Assembly (NCBI GenBank): GCA_018004935.1
Contig: JAGNBF010000003.1
Location: forward strand, 1 to 61,985
Length of the DNA stretch: 61,985 bases
Source: Chloroflexota bacterium
GTDB taxonomy: Bacteria > Chloroflexota > Anaerolineae > Promineifilales > Promineifilaceae
Direction: 5' to 3'
This document shows, piece after piece, positions 41,285 to 49,295 of this stretch. The translations under genes were made by a program, and so were the position numbers. Numbering within the stretch: position 1 is the stretch's first letter; every line of letters begins with the position of its first letter. Under the pieces are notes generated by a model. That model had not been told where the DNA came from, searched no databases, and saw only the letters and a list, made by a program, of their open reading frames with translations.

Positions 41285-43129
41285 CTAATTACTTGTGGAT
41301 GGATACTGGAGATTGATGCTGGTGCGGGCTGTCGGTAGATTGGGCGCACGCACGATAAAGGTTTCCTGGTCGTTCTGATAAAAACAGGTGGCATCATTCA
41401 CCCCATTGACGATGCCTGACCAACAACTCAGATCGTTTTGAACGGTAGCAGTGACGCCATACCGTTGTGTGGCGTAGATGCTGTAGGTGGTGGCAAATTC
41501 AGCTACCTCGCTGAGGGTGTCCCAGGTGTGGCGCAGGGTCATTACGCTCAAGTTTTGGCGGTCATTCCGGTACACGGCATAATGATCACCCCCCCAGCCT
41601 TCCGCGGCCGCGGCCGCGTCTTCCGCACTCACCTGCAATGCCAGGTACTCCCGCAGGAAAAACTCACCTAACACACCCTCCGTCACTTGTTCCCAATCCG
41701 CCCCCAACGTATCCAATAACGAGATAAGTGTGACTGTTTTAGGTGCATCATCGGCCAGGTAGCGGGTGGGATGGAGAATTTGCTCCGTGGATGTGGGCAG
41801 TTCGCGCCAGGCTTCATCCACCCTGGCAAAGCCACCTTCGTTGTAGAGTGCCTGGGCGAATGCCAGACCCGCCTCATAAGGAAAAGCGAAAAGATGGGCC
41901 AGCGGCGGGATGGTACTTTGTAAAGTGTCCATTTCCAGATTGGTGATTTCCTGCAAAAGTTCTTGCTCTTGATTCGGATCCAGATATTCCAGGATATATT
42001 GTTGTTGTACCAGGGTGGCATCCCCTTCCACAAAGGCCCGGAAAGCCAGTGATGCATCCCCAAACATACTTTCATCATTGAAGGCGGTGAGGTTGTAATA
42101 TTGATCCTGAAGGGCGTGGGTATACTCATGGGCATGGGTCAGTTGTTCACCCACACTCAAAATATTATCCGCACTGATAACCACAAATTCCCCGGTGGTA
42201 GGGTCATAATACCCCGCTACCTGTTCACTCAACAGGTCAATCGTAAAATTGGCATAATCAAAATCCAGGGGAACAAAGTCAAAGGCATTTAAGAACAAAA
42301 CCGTTTCTAATGTGTCGGTAACGGCTGTAGGGCTGGCCAGGTCGGTGGTGAGCAGAGCATTAAATTCTTCCGGGGTCATCAAAATGGGTTCGATGGCTTG
42401 CGTTGGGGTTAAACCGCGTAGGGAGATGACGTTGGTTTCTATTTCGGCACGAAGGTCGGCATTGACCTGATCAATGTTTAACACGGTTATTTCACTGGTA
42501 ATCAGCTCACTGTCATGCCCATCTAGATCCACTGCCATTACACCGATGGTATAGACGCCATCGGCTGGGGGCAACCATTGTTCATATTGGGTTACTAAGG
42601 CAACATCATTTTCTGGGGTCAGAGAAAGATAGGTGTTGCCGTCAATGGTAATGTTTAGAGCGACCAATCCGTAGGCGTCACTGGCAGAAACGATAATGGG
42701 GATATTTTGGTTGGGGGCATAGGTGGCACCATTGAGGGGAGAAATGAGGCGTACGTAAGGGGGAATGTCGTGCAGGTCATTCACTTCGGTTTGTAGGCGG
42801 CCCACTTCCGCCTGGGATTCACCGAGATGGACGGTGAGGGTGGCGACTTCCTGTTGAAAGGAGGTTATTTCGGCTTCAAAGGTGGGAATCTGGATGTTAC
42901 TAAGGTTGGCAATCTGGGTGGATTGCGCGGCCGCGACCGATTGGGTCGTGGACAGGGTGTCTTCTGTGTAGGTCAGTGTCATAGCCAATGCGCTATTTTC
43001 ACTGTTTAGGTCGGCTACCTGGGCCGTGAGCCGTTGTCGGGCCTGTACAAAAAAGGTGACTGCGGCCAGTAAGGCCATAAAAAGCATTACCGCTACTAAA
43101 ACGAGTCGTCTATTAAAGGTATGAGCCAT
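41285..43129 (-). CDS. membrane-anchored zinc metallopeptidase, paralogue of the 24711 ectodomain
   Basis: About 614 residues from ATG 43129. One membrane helix (about 9-28) is followed by a coiled-coil (30-115), an Ig-like domain (ISPLNGATYAPNQNIPIIV ...) and the peptidase: AGYYDPTTGEFVVIS, HAHEYTHALQDQY (H334, E335, H338), FVEGDATLVQQQY and EGWGGDHYAVY. The last ~330 residues align by eye with the outer half of the pseudokinase protein at 24711-27620, including HPxRYLAxD and LGEFFLREY/GEFFIREH. The HExxH...E pattern fits the gluzincin group. A longer frame to 43216 is translated repeat. It probably acts outside the membrane; the substrate is unknown. Confidence 0.83.
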   Translation of the reverse strand: MAHTFNRRLVLVAVMLFMALLAAVTFFVQARQRLTAQVADLNSENSALAMTLTYTEDTLSTTQSVAAAQSTQIANLSNIQIPTFEAEITSFQQEVATLTVHLGESQAEVGRLQTEVNDLHDIPPYVRLISPLNGATYAPNQNIPIIVSASDAYGLVALNITIDGNTYLSLTPENDVALVTQYEQWLPPADGVYTIGVMAVDLDGHDSELITSEITVLNIDQVNADLRAEIETNVISLRGLTPTQAIEPILMTPEEFNALLTTDLASPTAVTDTLETVLFLNAFDFVPLDFDYANFTIDLLSEQVAGYYDPTTGEFVVISADNILSVGEQLTHAHEYTHALQDQYYNLTAFNDESMFGDASLAFRAFVEGDATLVQQQYILEYLDPNQEQELLQEITNLEMDTLQSTIPPLAHLFAFPYEAGLAFAQALYNEGGFARVDEAWRELPTSTEQILHPTRYLADDAPKTVTLISLLDTLGADWEQVTEGVLGEFFLREYLALQVSAEDAAAAAEGWGGDHYAVYRNDRQNLSVMTLRHTWDTLSEVAEFATTYSIYATQRYGVTATVQNDLSCWSGIVNGVNDATCFYQNDQETFIVRAPNLPTARTSINLQYPSTSN

Positions 43130-43251
43130 AGTTTTAAATCCTGAAATAAACTGGTGATGTAAGGGCCACCCTTGTGGTTGCCCAACTAATAGGGCGGGTA
43201 CACGACCTACCCCCATCCCTAACCCCGTCCCTTGGGGTGGGGAACTTTTCT

Positions 43252-43289
43252 CGGCGCGGTTTGGGGGCGTCCGCCCCCAAACCGCGCCG
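43252..43289. repeat. F element hairpin, copy F6 (CGGCGCGGTTTGGGGGC type)
   Basis: 17-bp perfect arms CGGCGCGGTTTGGGGGC (43252-43268) and complement (43273-43289), 4-base loop GTCC. Confidence 0.82.
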
Positions 43290-43386
43290 GTAGATTTCTC
43301 CCCTTCCCTCTGGGATCGCCGGGGGATGGGTCTTCAGCCCTAACCTACCCAGGCTGTTGCCGCCAACAATTAGAGGCTCAGGCCAA

Positions 43387-43460
43387 ATTGAGAATTGCGG
43401 GTTGAAACCAACGGCCTTCGCCAGGTTCAGGCCTGGCCATCCTCGAAATTTTGAGAAGAT
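43387..43460. repeat. H element, copy 4 (short)
   Basis: TTGAGAATTGCGGGTTGAAA ... CCTCGAAATTTTGAGAAGAT with the CCAACGGCCTTCGCCAGGTT variant of the inner motif. Confidence 0.55.
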
Positions 43461-43464
43461 AGGG

Positions 43465-44946
43465 TCAGGCCAATAAAGTTATGATGGTTTCCAGGCGGCT
43501 GACAGCGCGGCCGCGACCCAATGCCACCATAGATTCAAACAAGGGCGGAGAAACTTCCTGCCCGGTCATCGCCAGACGCATGACCCCCAGAAAAGGGCCA
43601 GCTTTGCCGTTGGTAGTATGTTTTTCGCCAATCTGGCGTAGCCCTTCGGCCAGCGCTTCACTGGTGAAAGGTTGAACTGTTTGGGTGAAGGCCAGGGCGT
43701 CCTGAAATGCGTTCGCGGCCGCATCTGCGGGTAAATTTTTATGCCCCAATTGCGCCGCGCTCAAGCTGAGGGGAGTGTCTTCAAAGAGAAACTGTAAGAA
43801 AGGAATGGCATCGGTGAGTCGTTTGAGACGCGGCCGCAGGGCTGGTGCCACGGCCAGCAACGCTTCTGCATTCACCTCATAACCGGCTGACTCCAGGAAT
43901 GGTTTCAAAACTTTAGCCAGTGCCAACGGTTCCATCTCTTGAATGTATAACCCATTCAACCAGTCTAGCTTGCTATAGGGCATCCGTGAGGGGGCCGGGT
44001 TCACATCTTCCAGGCGGAACCGTTCAATCGCGGATTCAATGGTAAATTTTTCCTCGTCCGTACCCGATTGCCAGCCCACATTAGCCAGGAAGTTATTCAC
44101 CGCCGCCGGTAAATAGCCTGCCTGCTGAAATTCTTCTACCTTGATCAGCACCCGCAATCCCTCTTCGGTAAAGGCTTGTGACCGTTTGCTCAGTTTGCCG
44201 CGGCCGCTGGGATTTAATATGACCGGCATGTGGGCGATAACCGGCATCTCCCAGCCAAATGCGGCATACAAATTGACATGCAATGGTGCTGTACTGATCC
44301 ATTCATCGGCACGCATGATGTGGGTGATGTCCATAAAATGATCATCCACGACGTTGGCCAGGTGATAGGTGGGCAACCCATCCGATTTGAGCAACACGTT
44401 GTCTTGTACTTGTTTGTTAGGGAAACGAATGCGGCCGCGAATGGCATCATAAAAACTCGTTTCCCCTTCTAGGGCCATCTTAAAACGCACCACATAAGTC
44501 AGTCCCGCCCCCTCTTTCTCGGCTACCTGGGCCGGGCTAAGGGTGCGGCACCGCCGATCATAGCCAATGGGTTGTTTATTGGCCTTTTGCGTTTTCCGCA
44601 TCTCATCCAGCTCTTTTTCGGTGCAGAAACATTTATAAGCGTGTCCGTTTTCCAGCAACCAGTTAGCCCATTGCCGGTACATCATAGCCCGTTGCGTCTG
44701 AATGTAAGGACCAAAGGGTCCCCCGATGTCTGGCCCCTCGTCCCATTCTAACCCCATCCAGCGCAACCCGTTCATAATCACTTCCACTGCCCCTTTAACG
44801 GTGCGTTTCTGATCTGTATCTTCGATGCGCAGGATGAATTTTCCGCCATGTTTGCGGGCGAACATCCAGTTAAACAAGGCAGTACGTGCCCCACCAATAT
44901 GCAAATACCCCGTGGGACTGGGGGCAAAACGAACACGAACAGTCAT
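43465..44946 (-). CDS. gltX: glutamyl-tRNA synthetase
   Basis: 493 residues, normal length. RFAPSPTGYLHIGGARTALF carries the H-I-G-H-type motif (H16-I-G-G19), LRIEDTDQKR and NGLRWMGLEWDEGP are the glutamate/ATP pocket, and GKLSKR (about 248) is the K-M-S-K-S motif. The enzyme charges tRNA-Glu in the cytosol, and possibly tRNA-Gln if an amidotransferase exists. AGAGGA precedes the ATG. Five GCGGCCGC octamers fall in the gene, one in the codons beside the KLSKR motif. Confidence 0.96.
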   Translation of the reverse strand: MTVRVRFAPSPTGYLHIGGARTALFNWMFARKHGGKFILRIEDTDQKRTVKGAVEVIMNGLRWMGLEWDEGPDIGGPFGPYIQTQRAMMYRQWANWLLENGHAYKCFCTEKELDEMRKTQKANKQPIGYDRRCRTLSPAQVAEKEGAGLTYVVRFKMALEGETSFYDAIRGRIRFPNKQVQDNVLLKSDGLPTYHLANVVDDHFMDITHIMRADEWISTAPLHVNLYAAFGWEMPVIAHMPVILNPSGRGKLSKRSQAFTEEGLRVLIKVEEFQQAGYLPAAVNNFLANVGWQSGTDEEKFTIESAIERFRLEDVNPAPSRMPYSKLDWLNGLYIQEMEPLALAKVLKPFLESAGYEVNAEALLAVAPALRPRLKRLTDAIPFLQFLFEDTPLSLSAAQLGHKNLPADAAANAFQDALAFTQTVQPFTSEALAEGLRQIGEKHTTNGKAGPFLGVMRLAMTGQEVSPPLFESMVALGRGRAVSRLETIITLLA

Positions 44947-45148
44947 GGTCTTCCTCTAATGTTGAATTCTGGTGGGCAATGGTTGTGTTTGCCCGACTGG
45001 TGATCATCCCCGTTTCGGCATCCAGACCTGGGGATTGTGGCAATTATACAGGATTGTGCAAGGGTTGGATGAAAATGGGCAGGGCGATTGCATACTGGGG
45101 TTTCCCCCACCCCTAACCCCGCCCCCAGGGGCGGGGAATTTTTTAAGG

Positions 45149-45181
45149 GCCGTTTTTCGCGGTTTGCCCGCGAAAAACGGC
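45149..45181. repeat. F element hairpin, copy F7 (GCCGTTTTTCGCGG type)
   Basis: Arms GCCGTTTTTCGCGG (45149-45162) and complement (45168-45181). The CCCCGCCCCCAGGGGCGGGG dyad is directly to the left. Confidence 0.8.
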
Positions 45182-45286
45182 TCAAGTTGCTTTTACTTCC
45201 TTCCTGCTGGGAAGTGTGAGGAGAAAATGTGGCCTGTGCTTGTCGAAGGCAAACGGGTTTTGACAGGCTCAGCGCTCGAGAGGGTT

Positions 45287-45713
45287 AGTTGTTACGTAAC
45301 TGTTCAGTTCAGAGACGGTTTTAGTCCGTTTTGGATGACTTCAACGGATTTAGAAAGGAACGGATTAAAGGCGACCTCGGGAAAATCTGTTTGTTTCTTA
45401 ATCCGTTGATGTAACCGATACTTACCACGGTCATAAAGTGACATTTTGTTAGCGGCAACAGATTGGTAGGTTTGGACTGAAGACCCATCCCCCTTCGATC
45501 CCAGAGGGAAGGGGGGAGAAACCTACCGGCGCGGTTTGGCGAGCGTCCGCTCGCCAAACCGCGCCGAAAATAGTTCCCCGCCCCCAGGGGCGGGGTTAGG
45601 GGTGGGGGTGGCCTTGGATAAACCCAACACGACGATAAAGTGAGACGGCGACAGGGCGAAAAAATGTCAGATTTTGCCCTTTGACAGTATAACTGAACGC
45701 TTACAGTAGTTAC
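45287..45713. mobile_element. composite element with A termini: B copy plus F8
   Basis: The element is 45296-45704, from GTAACTGTTCAG to ACTGAACGCTTAC. The left part (45296-45413) is an uninterrupted B element: AGAGACGGTTTTAGTCCG ... AACGGATTAAAGGCGACC ... TTTCTTAATCCGTTGATG. The right part is a full F element (45418-45690). Flanks AGTTGTTAC and AGTAGTTAC match at 8 of 9 positions. Confidence 0.8.
45527..45566. repeat. F element hairpin, copy F8 (CGGCGCGGTTTGGCGAGCG type)
   Basis: 19-bp perfect arms (45527-45545 and 45548-45566) with a two-base loop. Against F6 the inner part of the arm differs on both sides in matching fashion. Confidence 0.85.
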
Positions 45714-45725
45714 GAGAAGATATGA

Positions 45726-47228
45726 TTACCAGGATTTAAGTAAGCGCAAGCGGCAAAAGAGATAAACAGCCAAGACGAGTACCAGAAAAGAGGGCAGAAC
45801 ACTTTGTATGATTAGTTTGATGCTCTGCTCTTGGCTGTTAAAGGGTTGGTTTTGTGGGGTGGGGTTGGGGGACAGTTGGCTGATGGGAAAGGGAGCTGGG
45901 GTGGTGATTGACTCTGAGGGGCAGGAAGTAGGGTGGTTATCTTGTGGGTGTTGTGTTGGGAGCGGCTGGGGCGCAAAATGAGGGGCGTCTAACCAGCGGT
46001 GGCTATACCACACCTGTGAGCCTTGCCCGCCTGACCACAGATAGGCCTGCGGCCGCACAAACCATACTACATGTAGTTCATTGCCATTGGCTATGGTGAT
46101 CTCGGGCCATTCGGGTACGTCCCCACTAAATGAGACTATCGGTTCGGGGGTTGACCAGATGTGCCCATTCCAATTGAGGTGTAACAGGTCTAATCCACTC
46201 TGAGGTGCAGTGCGCCGCCCCACCATTACCAGATGCAGATGTCCCAGGCTATCACTGACCATAACGGCATGGTCCAGGCGGCCCTGATAATGGCTCCATG
46301 CACCGTATAAGTTGGGAATGGGGGTGGGCGTATTCCAACTGCGGCCGCGATCTGCGGACACCCCGTAATAGATCAAATCACTGTTCGTATCCTGCCACAC
46401 CACCACCAGATTCCCGGCTCCATCCTGCCCTAACCCTGCCTGGCGGGCCGCCTGTTGTGGCAGGGATAACTGCATTGGATTGGACCAACTTTGCCCCCTA
46501 TCTACAGAGTGGGCAAACTGGATGGTAGTTGGGTCAACCAGTTGCCCTTGTGCCCCCCCCACGCCCGATTCCCATATCAGGAAGAGATTATCGGTGGTAT
46601 CTATATGCAATTGGGGCTTGGCCGAACCGGTGGGTATAAACGAAACATCTATCGCCGGACTCCATTCCTGGAGGGTGGCGTCGCGATATCGGGCATAAAC
46701 ATGGTAGCAGATGGGGCAATTTGAGGTACTGACGTTGCTTGTATAAACCAGGTGAAGGCGGTTTTGGCTATCATGGGCCAGGGTAGAATAATACCCCTGG
46801 CTAATGGGGGTTACTTGCCAGTTATATGCACAGGCGGCCTGACTGATATGAGCCTGGGCATAATAAATGGTGGTATCGCGAAAGGTCAGGTGTATTTGCC
46901 CGGTGCTGTCACTGAGTAACGTAGGGCGGGTTGCCTCAGTGCCACCCTTGACCGGGCAGGCAACAATATCGTTGCCCGGTTGCCAATGTTGACCATCCAA
47001 ACTGCTGGTGTACATGACCAGATCGTAAGCGATACCGGTCTCATCGGCGGGTAGGCCCGAAGTCCAAACAACATGGATTTGCCCGCTACTGTCGGCAGTA
47101 ATATCAGGAAACCAACCATCACCCAGGTTTTGCGGCCGCGACCAGTCACCCGCCTGACTCTCTCCTGCTGGACTTAACCCCACCCATAAAAGGCATAACA
47201 GGGAAAAAGCATATAGCCATTGCCGCAT
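45726..47228 (-). CDS. secreted BNR/sialidase-like beta-propeller with C-terminal anchor, paralogue 1
   Basis: About 500 residues. A signal peptide (MRQWLYAFSLLCLLWVGLSP) is followed by repeated blades: WSRPQNLGDGWFPDI, HVVWTSG, LHLVYTSN, SVDRGQSWSNPMQLSLP and SADRGRSWNTPTPIP (S-x-D-x-G-x-S/T-W Asp-boxes), a Pro/Thr/Ser linker, one C-terminal membrane helix and a short basic tail. GGAGG before ATG 47228 sets the start. It lacks clear sialidase catalytic residues, so binding is likelier than hydrolysis. The gene to its right encodes a close paralogue with the same blade order. Confidence 0.85.
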   Translation of the reverse strand: MRQWLYAFSLLCLLWVGLSPAGESQAGDWSRPQNLGDGWFPDITADSSGQIHVVWTSGLPADETGIAYDLVMYTSSLDGQHWQPGNDIVACPVKGGTEATRPTLLSDSTGQIHLTFRDTTIYYAQAHISQAACAYNWQVTPISQGYYSTLAHDSQNRLHLVYTSNVSTSNCPICYHVYARYRDATLQEWSPAIDVSFIPTGSAKPQLHIDTTDNLFLIWESGVGGAQGQLVDPTTIQFAHSVDRGQSWSNPMQLSLPQQAARQAGLGQDGAGNLVVVWQDTNSDLIYYGVSADRGRSWNTPTPIPNLYGAWSHYQGRLDHAVMVSDSLGHLHLVMVGRRTAPQSGLDLLHLNWNGHIWSTPEPIVSFSGDVPEWPEITIANGNELHVVWFVRPQAYLWSGGQGSQVWYSHRWLDAPHFAPQPLPTQHPQDNHPTSCPSESITTPAPFPISQLSPNPTPQNQPFNSQEQSIKLIIQSVLPSFLVLVLAVYLFCRLRLLKSW

Positions 47229-47420
47229 AACCAACCTCCAGGAAATTAAAGTGGGTTCTGGAGTGCTGATTACAGTTCAACAGAAGCAATCGTAATTGCC
47301 TAGTGACAGTTATCACCTGGATTGGTGCAGAATGTGAGAGATTACTGGTACTGAGGTACTTGTGTATCAGGGCAGAAGTCTCTAGCACAGTACGGCGTAA
47401 GTAGAACCCAGGGTTTTTTC

Positions 47421-48908
47421 TTATTTTTGGAACTGGCGGATGATAAAGGTGGCTCCCATGATGAAGAGAAGTGGCAGGACCAGGCTCTGGAAGATTAAAA
47501 ACACATCATCATTTTCGGTGGTAATGTCGCCGTAAAAACCCAAACTTTCTGTTTGTGCGCCCGCGGCCGAGAGGGGGACGACGGTAGGTGTGGTGAGTAG
47601 TTCAGCGGTGGGAGTCGCTGGTGGGGGGGTGAGCGTTGGTAAAAAAACCTCTTCAACACGGGGCACGTCTAATAAACGGTGGGCATACCATACCTGGGAG
47701 CCAAAACCACCTGACCAGATGTACGCTTCAGGACGAATGAACCAGGTGACATGCAATTCCTGACCATTGGCGATGGTGATCTCTGGCCATTCCGGCACGT
47801 CACCGTAAAACGAGGCAATGATCTCCGGATCGGACCAGGCGCTTCCATCCCAGGTGAGATGGAGCAGATCCAGACTAGACTGATTGGCGCTGGTGCGCCC
47901 TACCAGTACCAGATGTAAATGCCCCTGGCTATCGGCGGCCATGACGTAATGATCCAGCCGTCCAGGATAAATACTCCACCCGCCCCAAATATGGGGAATG
48001 GCCGCGGCCGCAGTCCAGGTACGGCCGCCATCCCCCGAGATACGATAATGAACCAGATCTGTTTGCGGGTTGAGCCAGACTACTACCAGATTACCTTCCC
48101 CATCCAATCCCAGGCCAGGATGTCTCGCCCGTTCGCCATCAGCAGAAAGTTGACTGGGTAGGCTCCAGGTCTCGCCCCGATCTGTGGAGAAAGAGAATAA
48201 AACAACCGTGGGATCAACCAACTGCCCATAAGAGCCACCAATGCCAGCTTCCCAAAAGAGATAAAGGTTGTCTTGCTCATCTATGATCAACTGAGGTTTG
48301 GCGGAACCGATGGGTAAGGTGGAGACATCGGTAGCCGATGACCAGCTTTGCCCATCGTTATCAGAGAAGCGATAAAACAGGTGGTAACAAATGGCACATT
48401 GATCGGAAACGACGTTATCCGTATATAAAAGGTGCATGCGGTCCTGGTTATCGAGGCCAAAAACAGAAAAGTATCCCAGATTAATCGGTTTGAGGGACCA
48501 ACTTCCGGCCTGCCCCGCCAGATCTGCCGGAGCCTGGGCATAGAAGACGGTGGTGTCTCGATAGGTCAGATGTAAGCGGTTGCGGGCATCGGCCACCAGA
48601 TAAGGACGGGTAACTTCACTACCAGCCGATTGCGGCCGCGCCCCAATGTCATTCGGTGGACTCCAACGTACCCCATCGGTACTCCCGGTATACATTACTA
48701 CATCATACCCCTTAAAATTATCGGAATCGCCCACGGCGCTGGCATAAACCAGATGAACATAACCAGTGGCATCGGTAACGATGTCGGGGAACCAGCCATC
48801 ACCCAGACGTAGCGGCCGCGACCAGGTATTATTCTGGCTCTGACCTGGTGGACTGGCCCACAACAGGAACAAGATGAGGAGGGGAATGGCGAGGAGAAGA
48901 CGTTTCAT
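47421..48908 (-). CDS. secreted BNR/sialidase-like beta-propeller with C-terminal anchor, paralogue 2
   Basis: 495 residues with the same plan as its neighbour: signal peptide (MKRLLLAIPLLILFLLWASP), WSRPLRLGDGWFPDIVTDAT, Asp-boxes SFSTDRGETWSLPSQL and ISGDGGRTWTAAAAIP, CAICYHLFYRF (compare CPICYHVYARY in the paralogue), linker and C-terminal helix. The cysteine pair C-x-I-C is conserved in both. Probably a tandem duplication; the genes are separated by ~190 bases without a terminator that I can see, so they may share a transcript. Ligand unknown. Confidence 0.85.
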   Translation of the reverse strand: MKRLLLAIPLLILFLLWASPPGQSQNNTWSRPLRLGDGWFPDIVTDATGYVHLVYASAVGDSDNFKGYDVVMYTGSTDGVRWSPPNDIGARPQSAGSEVTRPYLVADARNRLHLTYRDTTVFYAQAPADLAGQAGSWSLKPINLGYFSVFGLDNQDRMHLLYTDNVVSDQCAICYHLFYRFSDNDGQSWSSATDVSTLPIGSAKPQLIIDEQDNLYLFWEAGIGGSYGQLVDPTVVLFSFSTDRGETWSLPSQLSADGERARHPGLGLDGEGNLVVVWLNPQTDLVHYRISGDGGRTWTAAAAIPHIWGGWSIYPGRLDHYVMAADSQGHLHLVLVGRTSANQSSLDLLHLTWDGSAWSDPEIIASFYGDVPEWPEITIANGQELHVTWFIRPEAYIWSGGFGSQVWYAHRLLDVPRVEEVFLPTLTPPPATPTAELLTTPTVVPLSAAGAQTESLGFYGDITTENDDVFLIFQSLVLPLLFIMGATFIIRQFQK

Positions 48909-48946
48909 GGATGATTAAGTAACGGATTTAAAAAGGAACGGATTAA

Positions 48947-49104
48947 AGATGACCGTAAGCGTTCAGTCATATAACTCCATCCGCCAGACCCGCCCGGACG
49001 TAAAACGACCGGGCTATGGTTACAAAAGCCGCTGGCCTGGGGTTTTAGTCCGCATGGCCTGGTATGTTTAGCCCGGCGGGATAACTGAACGCTTACAGAT
49101 GACC
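48947..49104. mobile_element. A element, copy 3, with exact 8-bp target-site duplication
   Basis: Element 48955-49096 (142 bp), GTAAGCGTTCAGTCATATAA to TTAGCCCGGCGGGATAACTG / AACGCTTAC. AGATGACC is repeated exactly at 48947-48954 and 49097-49104. It is the reverse orientation of copy 1, apart from a ~14-base difference. Confidence 0.92.
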
Positions 49105-49117
49105 TCTGGAAAATTCG

Positions 49118-49252
49118 TTTATTTCGGCATGGTTCAGGTCAGCTTTACAAATTTGTAGGACGATTTGGTAAATCGTCTCGTGGGCGATTTACCAAATCGC
49201 CCTACAAACTGTTAAGCACCATTTGCCGACTTTTGAACCACGCCTTTATTTC
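49118..49252. mobile_element. J element (carrying G hairpins), copy 1, with 8-bp target-site duplication
   Basis: Element 49126-49244 (119 bp) with ends GGCATGGTTCA and TGAACCACGCC (10 of 11 complementary). TTTATTTC flanks both sides (49118-49125, 49245-49252). Inside is the G dyad pair GACGATTTGGTAAATCGTC and GGCGATTTACCAAATCGCC. Confidence 0.88.
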
Positions 49253-49295
49253 TTAATCCGTTGTTGTAACTATAACCGTTCAGTCATGAATATGT

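Larger units (their letters stand above)
43130..43464. other. gap with E, F and H pieces
   Basis: From left to right: an E fragment (GGGCCACCCTTGTGGTTGCC, about 43163), F6 with scaffold (43215-43350), CCAGGCTGTTGCCGCCAACA, and H copy 4 (43387-43460). No gene. Confidence 0.6.
44947..45725. other. long gap with F7, a B copy and F8 inside A termini
   Basis: From left: F7 scaffold and hairpin (45100-45225), an H-like fragment (CTTGTCGAAGGC, 45239), then the composite 45296-45704. No gene is supported here. Confidence 0.6.
48909..49277. mobile_element. B element interrupted twice (A copy 3 and J copy 1)
   Basis: The B text AACGGATTTAAAAAGGAACG ... GATTAAAGATGACC is split at 48954/48955 by A, continues CTCTGGAAAATTCGTTTATT TC, is split again after 49125 by J, and ends TTAATCCGTTGTTGTAAC. 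Removing the inserts and one copy of each direct repeat gives a sequence colinear with the intact B at 45296-45413. Confidence 0.88.
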
